The notes under the pieces are model-generated. The model did not search any database. It saw only the letters and a program-made list of their open reading frames with translations, and was not told where the DNA came from. 36,774 nt of DNA from Oligoflexus sp. (GTDB taxonomy: Bacteria; Bdellovibrionota_B; Oligoflexia; Oligoflexales; Oligoflexaceae): contig NZ_DASTAT010000127.1 in assembly GCF_035712445.1 (NCBI RefSeq), forward strand, positions 1-36,774, given 5' to 3'. Shown one piece after another: positions 1 to 7,583 of this stretch. Positions within the stretch are counted from its first letter, which is position 1, and every line of letters begins with the position of its first letter. Both the position numbers and the translations under genes were made by a program.

Positions 1-1697
1 GTTTTTTGTCCATCAACGGCATCGAGATCGCGACGGCGTTTTTGGTCGTCCTTCTTTCCGTCGGTGCAGCGGATAAGATCAATGAGATCAACAAGAAGAT
101 CCGCAGGGCTCAGAAAGCGGCGCTGCAGGCCCAGGTGGAGGCCCGCCGCGTGACCGAACTGATGAATACCCAGCTCGAAGCCCAGGTCAAGGAACGGACT
201 GAGGAGCTGCGGCAGCAGACCAAGGACATGAGCGTCATGCTTCACAATATCCAGCAGGGGATCTGCACCGTCGATGGTGATGGAACGATCCATAAGGAAT
301 ATTCCAGCTATTTGGAGCGAATCCTGGAGCATAAGGATCTGGAGGGGCAGTCGCTCTTTCAGCTGATCTTTGCCAAATCGGATCAGCCGGCGGACAAGGT
401 CCAGATGCTGCATTCTGTGCTGGAATCCTGCATATCCGAAGACGCGATGAACTTTGAAATCAACTCCCACCTCCTGCCCCGGCATGTTCAGCTGAAGCAG
501 GGCGGCAGCCATCGCGATCTTGAGATTGAATGGGCGCCGATTGAAGACGCGGAAAACAGGGTCCAGAAGGTTTTGACGGCGATCCGCGATGTCACGGAAA
601 TCAAGAAAGCGGAAGCCATCGCCGCCGCCCGCCAGCGCGAGCTGGAAATCATGGGGCGCATCCTGGAGCTGCCGGCTTCGAAATTCAAGCGCTTTATACA
701 ATCCACGCGGCACCTGCTGCAGGATTGCTACACGATCCTTGGGCGCGCCGAGGTCAAGGATCATTGGAACATGATCCTGCGCAATGCCCATACCATCAAA
801 GGCAACGCCCGCACCTATGGGCTTGATGAGATGTCGAAGATGGTGCATCAGCTGGAGAACGGGCTTTTTAGTTTCGATCGCAATCAGCTGGGTCCGGCCG
901 AGCGGGAATTTACGCTGAAGGGTCTGAAGGGGATTGAAGAGATGCTCAACTTCTATGTCATGATTCATGACGAGAAGCTGAAGCGAGGCGCCTTCGCTGA
1001 CTTTGAGGTGGCGTTGGTGCGGCTCTCGACCCTGGTGGTGGAGCATCGCGAGCAGATGAGCGCTTATCTGCAGCGGGAATTCACTGAGATCCTAAGCCGG
1101 CTGGATCAGCTGAACGTGAATAGTTTTCATAAGGCCCTGCAGCCGATCATCAGCTCGCTCAAGCCCTTGGCTGAGCAGCTGGGCAAGCGTCCGCCCATGG
1201 TGTTGATCAAGGGTGTGGATTTCTATGTCGAGCCGGATCAGACGGAAATGCTGGAGGATATCTTCGTCCACGCCTTCCGCAACAGTTTGGATCATGGCTT
1301 TACGCCGGAAGATCACGGCGAGATCATCCTGACGATCGAGCATACGGATGACTACACCGAGATTACTTATGCGGACAGCGGCAAGGGGCTGAACCTTCCT
1401 GTTCTGCATCGCAAGGCAATGGAGAAGAACCTTGTCACCGCCGACGCCAGCGAAGATGAGATCGCTCATACGATCTTTGTGCCGGGCATTTCCAGCGCGC
1501 AGGTCGTCACCGAGATCTCGGGCCGCGGAGTCGGGATGGAGGCCGTCCGCGCGTTTGCGAAGCTCCTGGGCGGTGATGTCGAGGTCGTGCTGGACGGTCC
1601 AGGGACGATTGAAGGCTACCGCAAGTTCCATCTTCGCATCCGCCTGCCGCTGCAGAAGAAGATTGTGCAACGCGGGATGCATCTGGTGGCGTCATGA
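1..1697 (+). CDS. CheA-like hybrid-free sensor kinase, C-terminal part (cut by left edge)
   Basis: The frame is already open at the left edge, so the sensor part lies outside the window and the TTG at 6 is probably internal. Numbering from that TTG: a last membrane helix at about 5-22, a coiled coil at 25-72, a PAS-like domain at about 75-198, and an Hpt (CheA P1-like) domain at about 215-325 with phosphoacceptor His262 in AHTIKGNARTYG. The CheA-type ATPase follows, with N-box Asn426 in FVHAFRNSLDHGF, G1 DSGKG at 457-461 and G2 GRGVG at 506-510. There is no receiver, CheW-like domain or canonical H-box dimerisation domain. By analogy with CheA the ATPase should phosphorylate the Hpt His and hand the phosphate to a separate response regulator. 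The layout matches the kinase at 27801-30665, including the shared PAS motif IHKEYSSYLER, so the missing part is probably a 7TM-DISM sensor (inference). Confidence 0.85.
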   Translation, partial: FLSINGIEIATAFLVVLLSVGAADKINEINKKIRRAQKAALQAQVEARRVTELMNTQLEAQVKERTEELRQQTKDMSVMLHNIQQGICTVDGDGTIHKEYSSYLERILEHKDLEGQSLFQLIFAKSDQPADKVQMLHSVLESCISEDAMNFEINSHLLPRHVQLKQGGSHRDLEIEWAPIEDAENRVQKVLTAIRDVTEIKKAEAIAAARQRELEIMGRILELPASKFKRFIQSTRHLLQDCYTILGRAEVKDHWNMILRNAHTIKGNARTYGLDEMSKMVHQLENGLFSFDRNQLGPAEREFTLKGLKGIEEMLNFYVMIHDEKLKRGAFADFEVALVRLSTLVVEHREQMSAYLQREFTEILSRLDQLNVNSFHKALQPIISSLKPLAEQLGKRPPMVLIKGVDFYVEPDQTEMLEDIFVHAFRNSLDHGFTPEDHGEIILTIEHTDDYTEITYADSGKGLNLPVLHRKAMEKNLVTADASEDEIAHTIFVPGISSAQVVTEISGRGVGMEAVRAFAKLLGGDVEVVLDGPGTIEGYRKFHLRIRLPLQKKIVQRGMHLVAS

Positions 1698-1707
1698 CCT
1701 GCCGGCC

Positions 1708-1831
1708 GATTACGCTGTCGCTCGATTACGCTGTCGCCCGATTACGCTGTCGCTCGATTACGCTGTCGCCCGATTAAGCTGTCGCCCGATTACGCTGTCG
1801 CCCGATTACGCTGTCGCCCGATTAAGCTGTC
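1708..1831. repeat. 16-bp tandem repeat array (7 full units plus a partial unit)
   Basis: Seven head-to-tail copies of GATTACGCTGTCGCYC start at 1708, 1724, 1740, 1756, 1772, 1788 and 1804, followed by a 12-base partial copy at 1820-1831. Units 1 and 3 end in CTC, the others in CCC. Unit 5 and the partial copy read GATTAAG instead of GATTACG. The array fills the space between two convergent genes. The partial copy contains the stop codon (TTA at 1822-1824) of the minus-strand gene, so the array may have grown from that gene's own 3' end. Sixteen is not a multiple of three, so the array is not coding. Confidence 0.95.
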
Positions 1832-2832
1832 TTCTTCCGAAGATTGCGCGGCCCCGACTGCAGGAACATCGGCGAATAATTATCCGTGTTGAAGAAATGT
1901 AAAGCCGTGTGCGACGAGTCGAGCTTGCTTTCCTTCACGCTCTGCTCGATGTCGATGAGCCCGATAAACTCGGTGCGCTTCAAGGGATCGACGTTGATGA
2001 TCAGACTATCCACATGCTTATAGCAGAAGAATAAGCCCAGTCCGGCGCCGCCGCTTTCTTCGTTGAATTCCGGTGTGCTCTTGATGGAAAAACAGCGCGT
2101 CAGGCACTTCAGGACAAGGTCCCGCGTGATGGAACCGAAGGGATCGGTCACCGAGATCGCAATGCGGCGGCCGTCACTGCCGAATTCCAGACGGGCGGCC
2201 TGGGTCACAGGCAGGATGACTTCCTCGGTGCGCTTCTTGTGATTATGCAGACGGTTGCCACGCGCATCGATCGGCGCATCGAAAATCGCATTCATCAGGA
2301 GCTCTTCCGCCACGACTTCCATATGCTTGATAATCGCGCTGCGCAGGCCCATGCTGCGGCCATACTCTTTCAGGAATTCAATGTACTCCCGACGCGTGGC
2401 GGCATCGCGAATATGAAAGGTCCAGGTGTGCGCGCCCCAGTTCAGGTATTTCTTCAAACCGAAAATATCGTTGTGCATGATCTTGGCAATAGTGCCCAGA
2501 AGGTCGCTATTGTTCAAAGCATTCTTCGGACCCTTGGCAATAAAATTGGTAAAATGGCGAAGATCTGATAAATAAGGAAAAATCTCGGTCAGGGGTGACT
2601 GGGACATCACGATAGTCGGAATGGTCGCCAGCTCGATCCCACGGCTGATCAGATGCTGATGACCTTCCATGTCCAACGCGTAGGTATTGAACTGATGCTC
2701 GATGACCGCATCCTCAAGCTTTTTGAAGGACTCGGGGGCCACCACCTCGCAGCCGGCGGCAGTCAGGATGCGCAGGGCATCGCGCCGGTTCTTGCGTTGA
2801 GGGTCGAAAAAGAGAATTTTGTTGTTTTGCAT
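1822..2832 (-). CDS. Receiver-like domain fused to a GHKL ATPase (RsbW-like) domain
   Basis: 336 aa from the ATG at 2832, chosen because AAGGA lies about 9 bases upstream; the longer open frame to 3042 has no such support. Residues 4-115 look like a response-regulator receiver: Asp10 in ILFFDPQ, a candidate phosphoacceptor Asp54 in YALDMEG, Ser77 and Lys100. The Asp10-Asp54 spacing is normal but the Ser and Lys spacings are short. Residues 140-300 form a GHKL ATPase without an Hpt or H-box: Asn181 in EELLMNAIFDA, DPFGSI at 230-235 and GGAGLGL at 261-267. This resembles the anti-sigma-factor/serine-kinase ATPase class more than sensor kinases. It could be a phosphorylation-controlled ATPase output protein, perhaps fed by the nearby Hpt protein (inference). 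It is convergent with the left-edge kinase, with the repeat array between them. Confidence 0.75.
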   Translation of the reverse strand: MQNNKILFFDPQRKNRRDALRILTAAGCEVVAPESFKKLEDAVIEHQFNTYALDMEGHQHLISRGIELATIPTIVMSQSPLTEIFPYLSDLRHFTNFIAKGPKNALNNSDLLGTIAKIMHNDIFGLKKYLNWGAHTWTFHIRDAATRREYIEFLKEYGRSMGLRSAIIKHMEVVAEELLMNAIFDAPIDARGNRLHNHKKRTEEVILPVTQAARLEFGSDGRRIAISVTDPFGSITRDLVLKCLTRCFSIKSTPEFNEESGGAGLGLFFCYKHVDSLIINVDPLKRTEFIGLIDIEQSVKESKLDSSHTALHFFNTDNYSPMFLQSGPRNLRKKTA

Positions 2833-3016
2833 GGATAACGGTCCTTCGATCCATTGGGCTGTCCGGGTTCTTTCGACAAAGAAACGGCCTATGTTAGCTC
2901 GGAAGGAATGGTCGAGAACCTGAGAAGGTCCGACGCACGGCAGTGATAAGAGCTTGAAATTCAGTCGAAAATTATATACGCAGAAGATCGCGAATTTGCT
3001 GCGGAGAAAGCCCAAA

Positions 3017-3379
3017 ATGATGCAGGAACCTGGCTCCACCAAAGTCCTCGATTCTTCCGTACTGGAAGGCTTGCGCGTTTACGCCAAATCTGGTGCATTC
3101 CTTCAGCAAGTTATTGAGATATTTGAACAACACGGGCAGATGTCTCTGGACGAGCTGTTTGCAGCTTCCGAACTCGACGACAATGAAACAGTCCGTCGCG
3201 TCGCCCATCGGCTCAAGGGCAGCTGCCTGAATGTGGGAGCCACGCTGATGGCCCAAAAGCTCAGACTTTTGGAGCAGTTGTGTGCTGCGAATGCTGCGCG
3301 GGAGGACACCCATGTCCTGATCGCAGGGCTGCCAGAGGTCTTCTCGGACACCTGTAACGCCCTGAAAACAATCCCCTGA
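3017..3379 (+). CDS. Stand-alone Hpt phosphotransfer protein
   Basis: 120 aa from the ATG at 3017. The adjacent ATG at 3020 is equally possible, and GGAGAAAG sits just upstream of both. An upstream in-frame TTG at 2954 was rejected because it lacks a ribosome site. The protein is one all-helical Hpt domain. His64 in AHRLKGSCLNVGA is the expected phosphorylated residue, with the Lys and Gly that follow it in the family. It would shuttle phosphate between a kinase or receiver and another receiver in the cytoplasm. It is divergent from the receiver-ATPase gene at 1822-2832 (184-base gap), which makes that protein a plausible partner, and lies upstream of the PilZ gene on the same strand (92-base gap). 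The partner assignment is inferred from position only. Confidence 0.85.
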   Translation: MMQEPGSTKVLDSSVLEGLRVYAKSGAFLQQVIEIFEQHGQMSLDELFAASELDDNETVRRVAHRLKGSCLNVGATLMAQKLRLLEQLCAANAAREDTHVLIAGLPEVFSDTCNALKTIP

Positions 3380-3471
3380 TTTCCACTGGACCCAAGTCCT
3401 GGTCCTGATCTGCCGAAGATCAAACGGGGAAGTTTCCCTGTAGTTCACGGAACGAACTTTGGCAGGCATGG

Positions 3472-4257
3472 ATGGCGTTTCGACGAAATATCTTGCAGAA
3501 AATTCGCCACGCAGTGGTTCGGAATCTCTTCCGACCCAAGCTGGGTGACATTCACGCCAAGGCCACAGCCGCCTATCGCCGCAAGTATCATCGCCATGAT
3601 GTGTCGTCGTATGAATTGGCCTTTGTCACCCTCGGGGATAAGACCTTTCGCATCCTGAATATCAGCTACGGTGGTCTGCGCGTGCGCGGAGAAAATCTGG
3701 AGTCTCTGCTACCTCTTTTAAAAAGCGGCCAGGTCGTGCAGGCCGGCATCGCCATCATGGGTTCATCCTATAAGATGCCGGTGAAGGTTGTGGCTCTGGA
3801 TAAGAGCATGGCCGGTCTGAGTTTTGAACGCGTGCAGAGCCTGGATGAGCAGTTCCTGACCCGCTTTCTTTATTTCATGGATGCCGGCATCCTTTTGAAA
3901 GCCTTGCCCAAGGGCAGCGTCGGTGACATCTATCAGAATCCCGCCTGGCATTCCTATGGCGGTGTGAATGGAGCCATCGAAGTCCATCTGCATTTGGATG
4001 GGCAGAGCGAAGTGGTCGAGGCCCATGTTTTCTATCTGAATGGGTTGCGGCAGGATTTCGCCGTCTTCACCTCGCGTGGAATCACCGTCTCGTGCATGCC
4101 GAAGCGTGAGCTGAAAACGCGTGACAAGCGCGAGATCCTGGTCCATGTGCTCTGCATTATGATCGGTCTCAGACAGGTGGGACGCACGGATCGTCTGGAT
4201 GCTTTGATCGAAGGCGGACTCTCCAAACTTTTCCGACCCAGCAATAAAACTCTTTAA
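3472..4257 (+). CDS. PilZ-domain protein (predicted c-di-GMP effector)
   Basis: 261 aa from the ATG at 3472; the ribosome site is weak (GGCAGG). A basic N-terminal helix of about 30 residues precedes a PilZ domain at about 36-135. Both c-di-GMP signature elements are visible: RxxxR at Arg37-Arg41 (RKYHR) and the NxSxxG loop at Asn63-Gly68 (NISYGG, with Asn in the usual D/N position). The roughly 120-residue C-terminal part (from LYFMDAGILL) is not a domain I recognise; it could be a second, degenerate PilZ-like beta barrel or an effector-specific domain. The stop codon overlaps the stop of the convergent phosphatase gene by 4 bases (TTTAAA). The neighbouring signalling genes fit a role in motility, surface or polysaccharide control, but the target is unknown. 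Confidence 0.8.
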   Translation: MAFRRNILQKIRHAVVRNLFRPKLGDIHAKATAAYRRKYHRHDVSSYELAFVTLGDKTFRILNISYGGLRVRGENLESLLPLLKSGQVVQAGIAIMGSSYKMPVKVVALDKSMAGLSFERVQSLDEQFLTRFLYFMDAGILLKALPKGSVGDIYQNPAWHSYGGVNGAIEVHLHLDGQSEVVEAHVFYLNGLRQDFAVFTSRGITVSCMPKRELKTRDKREILVHVLCIMIGLRQVGRTDRLDALIEGGLSKLFRPSNKTL

Positions 4258-4796
4258 AGATCCCAGATGCGATGATCACCGAAGGCAATCGGCCAGCGGA
4301 GACAGTCCGTGCGGTCGGCTCCGTTCAGAATATGATAAAGGGCCCGGATCACACCCGCGTGCGTCACGATCAGAACGGGCCCTCCCTGATTCCAAAGTCC
4401 CGGATCATGCAGGAAATCCTTCACGCGCAGGATCAGCTGTAAAAAGCTTTCTCCAGCGGGCGGGGCTCTGTGCACCACGTCCTCGGTCCAGTGTTCGCTG
4501 ATATCCCTGGGAAGTTCATTCCAAAGAAGACCTTCCCAATCACCAAAGGAAAGTTCCATAAGCCGCGCGTCCTTTTCCACAGAGCCGCGGCCTAGATCGG
4601 TGGCCAGCTGATAGCAGCGCTGCAGGGGACTGCTGATCACGCGCGCAAACGGCAGATCCGGGAGAGCCCGCCTTACAGTTCCGAGATCTTCGGGATAGCT
4701 GGATGCCAGAGGCACATCGAGCTGCCCGTAGCAGGTTCCTGCGGCAACGCCGACCGCTGTGTGGCGCAGTGCCACGAGTCTGCGATCAGCTGGCAT
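4254..4796 (-). CDS. cobC: Histidine phosphatase family protein, alpha-ribazole-phosphatase-like
   Basis: About 180 aa. The ATG at 4796 is preferred (AGAGAGGT about 8 bases upstream, 11-base overlap with corA); in-frame ATGs at 4817 and 4829 are alternatives. It is a branch-1 histidine phosphatase: catalytic His12 in ALRHTAV (RHT instead of the commoner RHG), then GTCYGQLDVPLA, Arg in SSPLQRC, acid residue in MELSFGDWEG and the second His in VTHAGVIRAL. The GxCYGQxDxPL stretch is typical of CobC-type alpha-ribazole-5'-phosphate phosphatases, which remove the phosphate made by the CobT/CobS pathway. A seven-gene cob operon starts 7.5 kb away, which supports this. The family is broad, so another small phosphate ester remains possible. 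Last gene of the minus-strand run that begins with the ABC ATPase. Confidence 0.7.
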   Translation of the reverse strand: MPADRRLVALRHTAVGVAAGTCYGQLDVPLASSYPEDLGTVRRALPDLPFARVISSPLQRCYQLATDLGRGSVEKDARLMELSFGDWEGLLWNELPRDISEHWTEDVVHRAPPAGESFLQLILRVKDFLHDPGLWNQGGPVLIVTHAGVIRALYHILNGADRTDCLRWPIAFGDHRIWDL

Positions 4797-5940
4797 CCAG
4801 GCCACCTCTCTGCTCATTTTCCAGCTCACCCCGCGTGGCCGGTGCGGCTGCGAACCAGCGGCGACGATAGAAATACAGCCAGAGCGAGCCAGCGGAAAGG
4901 ATCATGAGGCAAAGGGCAAAGGGATAGCCATAGAGCCAATCGAGTTCCGGCATATTCCACTTCGAGGTCCGGTTGAAATTCATTCCATAAAGGCCGGTGA
5001 TGAAAGTCATGGGAATGAAGGTTGCGGTGATGATGGTTAAAAACTTCATCACCTCGTTGGAATGATGCGTCTGGAGCGAGAGGTGAAGACTGATCAGCGT
5101 CTTGGAACTGTCCTTTTGGTTTTCCAAAAAGTCGAGAATCTGAATCGTATGATCAAAACAGTCCCGCATATAAACAGTCACATCCTCATTGATCGGCGAT
5201 TCAGGATCGCGGATCAGCTGGGTGAGAAGCTCCTTGTGACTCCAGAGGATGCGGTGGAAATAGTTCAGGCGGGATCCGATATTATAGATATCAAGGATGG
5301 CAGCCGGTTTCAGCGCATGCACGACCTCTTCCTCGGCCAGTTCAAGCTTATGCGCAAAATACTCGGCAATCGGGAAATAAAGGTCGATCACCGCATCAAT
5401 GATCGCGTAGCAAAGGTAATCGCAGCCTTTGAAGCGAATCTGCCCCACTTTTTTCTGGATGCGATTGCGGATGGATTCCATGTAGTCGATCGGCGAATTT
5501 TGAAAGCTGACGACAAAACCCTGGCCTATTATGATGCTGACATGCTCGCTCTCATTGCGCGCATCGAGACGGGGAATGTGCACGGTGATGAAGCTATAGG
5601 TGTCGAAGTACTCGACCTTCGGCCTTTGATACTGGTTGATGATGTCTTCCACCGTCAGACGGTGAATGCCGAGCTCCTGACAGAGCTTTTGAATCAAAGG
5701 CACATTCCCGAGGCCGATGACGCTGATCCAGGTCACCTGGTGCAGTTTCACCAGCTCACCCAGTCCGGGGACATCATCCAGATTCCGGGCATCGAGCTTA
5801 TCCTGATCATAGGCCATCAGCACAAGGCGGGTCGGGGTCGGGTCAATGGGGTCAATGACCGTACCCGGACTGCTGCCTGGGGGCGGACGGTGGAAGATAT
5901 TGTAACGGTTCCGGCGTTTGGTCAGTAACTTGTTAGGCAC
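4786..5940 (-). CDS. corA: CorA-type magnesium/cobalt transporter
   Basis: 384 aa from a GTG at 5940 with GGAGA about 9 bases upstream. A long cytoplasmic alpha/beta and helical domain (about 1-310) is followed by two C-terminal membrane helices. The CorA selectivity motif YGMNF sits at the end of the first helix, in FITGLYGMNF, and the second helix is followed by a basic tail (YFYRRRW). CorA proteins are homopentameric inner-membrane channels for Mg2+, and some carry Co2+ or Ni2+. It lies 31 bases after the second ABC permease and overlaps the phosphatase gene by 11 bases, so it is probably co-transcribed with both. Cobalt supply for cobalamin is a tempting link to the cob genes but cannot be told from sequence. 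Confidence 0.93.
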   Translation of the reverse strand: MPNKLLTKRRNRYNIFHRPPPGSSPGTVIDPIDPTPTRLVLMAYDQDKLDARNLDDVPGLGELVKLHQVTWISVIGLGNVPLIQKLCQELGIHRLTVEDIINQYQRPKVEYFDTYSFITVHIPRLDARNESEHVSIIIGQGFVVSFQNSPIDYMESIRNRIQKKVGQIRFKGCDYLCYAIIDAVIDLYFPIAEYFAHKLELAEEEVVHALKPAAILDIYNIGSRLNYFHRILWSHKELLTQLIRDPESPINEDVTVYMRDCFDHTIQILDFLENQKDSSKTLISLHLSLQTHHSNEVMKFLTIITATFIPMTFITGLYGMNFNRTSKWNMPELDWLYGYPFALCLMILSAGSLWLYFYRRRWFAAAPATRGELENEQRGGLDAS

Positions 5941-5971
5941 GGGTGCTTGTCTCCTTATCGTGCAGAAAGCT

Positions 5972-6763
5972 TCAGCCCTGGGCCGAGGCGTAGCGTCTGA
6001 GTCCGCGTTCCCAAAGCCAGCGGTTCAGCAGGAAAAAACCGATGACGACAGCGAGCATGTGCAGGACCGAGGTCCAGCCCACGTCATCAAAGAGCGCCTG
6101 GGCCGGAATGGAGGCGAACACGGAAAAGGGAACGATGCTCAAAAGGACTCCTTTGATGACGCCATGAAAAATATGATGCGGCCTTGTTGCAAAGTTTACA
6201 CCTTCAAAATAAATGGACAAGGGCCCCTCGGTGCTCTCCGTCCAAAAAACGCTCATGAGCATGGCGAAGATCACCAGGAAATAAAGAAAGCTGGCGGTCA
6301 GGATCATGATCCCATAAATCAGATAGGCCTGCCAGGAAAGGGGGACGGGATAACGGGAAAGGGCCCAGATCAGAATGCAAACGGCGATGCCCACATTGAT
6401 CAGCGACCCGAAATTGATATGCCGAAAGCCCACAAAAAACCAGGATGAAATGGGTTTGGTCAGGTAATGATCCAAAGCCCCCAGGCGATACATCTGCTGA
6501 AAGGCGTGATACATGTCCGCGAAGAAGGTCATCTGCAGCGCGTCCACCACCAGAAAACCGCTGATAAAGACCATGGCCTGCGAACGATTCCAAACACCGA
6601 TGAATTCCGTGTGGCTGTAGAGGATCTCATAGAACCCAAGGAACATGCTGTAAAAGACCACATCCATGATCACGCGGAACAGGAGCTCGGCCCGAAACTG
6701 CATGGCCCGTGAGGCGGCGAAGCGGAGAAAATTCATATAGATGCGCAGGTAACGCCACAGCAT
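5972..6763 (-). CDS. ABC-2 type exporter permease, second subunit
   Basis: 263 aa from the ATG at 6763, with AGGAG about 8 bases upstream inside the end of the preceding permease gene. It has about six hydrophobic segments, starting after a basic amphipathic N-terminus (LWRYLRIYMNFLRFAASRAM). The pattern matches the ABC2_membrane_6 group (PF06182), whose members are heterodimeric permeases used with one ATPase, as in the cyanobacterial viologen exporter family. It should form the membrane channel with the 6777-7583 product. The substrate cannot be read from sequence. The gene follows the first permease by 13 bases and precedes corA by 31. Confidence 0.85.
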   Translation of the reverse strand: MLWRYLRIYMNFLRFAASRAMQFRAELLFRVIMDVVFYSMFLGFYEILYSHTEFIGVWNRSQAMVFISGFLVVDALQMTFFADMYHAFQQMYRLGALDHYLTKPISSWFFVGFRHINFGSLINVGIAVCILIWALSRYPVPLSWQAYLIYGIMILTASFLYFLVIFAMLMSVFWTESTEGPLSIYFEGVNFATRPHHIFHGVIKGVLLSIVPFSVFASIPAQALFDDVGWTSVLHMLAVVIGFFLLNRWLWERGLRRYASAQG

Positions 6764-6776
6764 AAACTTGCTCCTT

Positions 6777-7583
6777 TCAGGCCCCGATGCCGGAATAATT
6801 GCGGACGCCCCGGCTGAAGCTGAAGCGGGCGAGGACATTGAAAACCACGATCCAAAGGCAACCGATGCTGCAGCCCTGCAGGAATTTCATCCAGGACATC
6901 TTGCCCAGCAAAGCCTCGGCAGGCCACGCCGCGAGTATGGGAAAGGGCGTGTAAAACAGGATGTCCCGAGCCCAGGCCGGATAAAGGTCCATCGGAATCA
7001 ACTGCCCGCCGAGGAGCATGATCAGAAAATTCAAAAGGACCAGCAGCGCCCACACCTGTTCGAACCAGAACGCCAGAGTCTGAAGGCAGGCGTTGATCAG
7101 AAAACGAATCGTGATGCCAAAGACCACGAGCACCAGAAACTGAACAAGGCTCGCGGCTCCGGGCCAGGGCATGTCCTGAAGCGCGAAAACCGCCCAGAAA
7201 AGGAGAAGGGCCAGGAAACTCTGACAGAAACTGACGAAGGATCCGCCCAGGTGCATGGCATAGCGAAAGCCAAAGTAGGAAACGGGATAAACGAGATACT
7301 TGTTCAAGGCTCCCGAATAGATATCATCCCCGATGCCTCCGAATTGATCGGAATTCATCTGCACCTTGCGCAGAATCGAAGTGATCATGGAATAGAGGAC
7401 AAGGGTTCGCAGGGTGAAACCCGGGAAGGATTCACCGCCGCGCGAGGCCAGAACCGCGCTCCAGAGATACCAGTTGATCGAGGCCACCACGAAAAGCTCA
7501 AGCGAAAGGCTGATCCAAAATCCCCAAGGATAGGCGAGCCGCATGCGCATCTGTCCGCTCATCACCTGCCAGAACCATTTCAT
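6777..7583 (-). CDS. ABC-2 type exporter permease, first subunit
   Basis: 268 aa from the ATG at 7583, which overlaps the ATPase stop in an ATGA arrangement, indicating translational coupling. It has about six membrane helices. The N-terminal stretch (MKWFWQVMSGQMRMRLAYP) and the conserved region around GALNKYLVYPVSYFGFRY, matching the ALDHYLTKPISSWF region of its partner, mark the two genes as related but diverged permease subunits of the ABC2_membrane_6 type. It acts in the inner membrane with the ATPase encoded immediately upstream. Export direction is inferred from the family; the cargo is unknown. Confidence 0.85.
   Translation of the reverse strand: MKWFWQVMSGQMRMRLAYPWGFWISLSLELFVVASINWYLWSAVLASRGGESFPGFTLRTLVLYSMITSILRKVQMNSDQFGGIGDDIYSGALNKYLVYPVSYFGFRYAMHLGGSFVSFCQSFLALLLFWAVFALQDMPWPGAASLVQFLVLVVFGITIRFLINACLQTLAFWFEQVWALLVLLNFLIMLLGGQLIPMDLYPAWARDILFYTPFPILAAWPAEALLGKMSWMKFLQGCSIGCLWIVVFNVLARFSFSRGVRNYSGIGA

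Noticed and set aside
1708..1831. CRISPR-like repeat array
   Set aside because: Units are 16 bases, directly adjacent with no spacers, and there are no cas genes. It is a tandem minisatellite.
2867..2884. TTCTTT-CGAC-AAAGAA palindrome as an operator
   Set aside because: Arms are six AT-rich bases, so chance is likely and no second copy was noticed.
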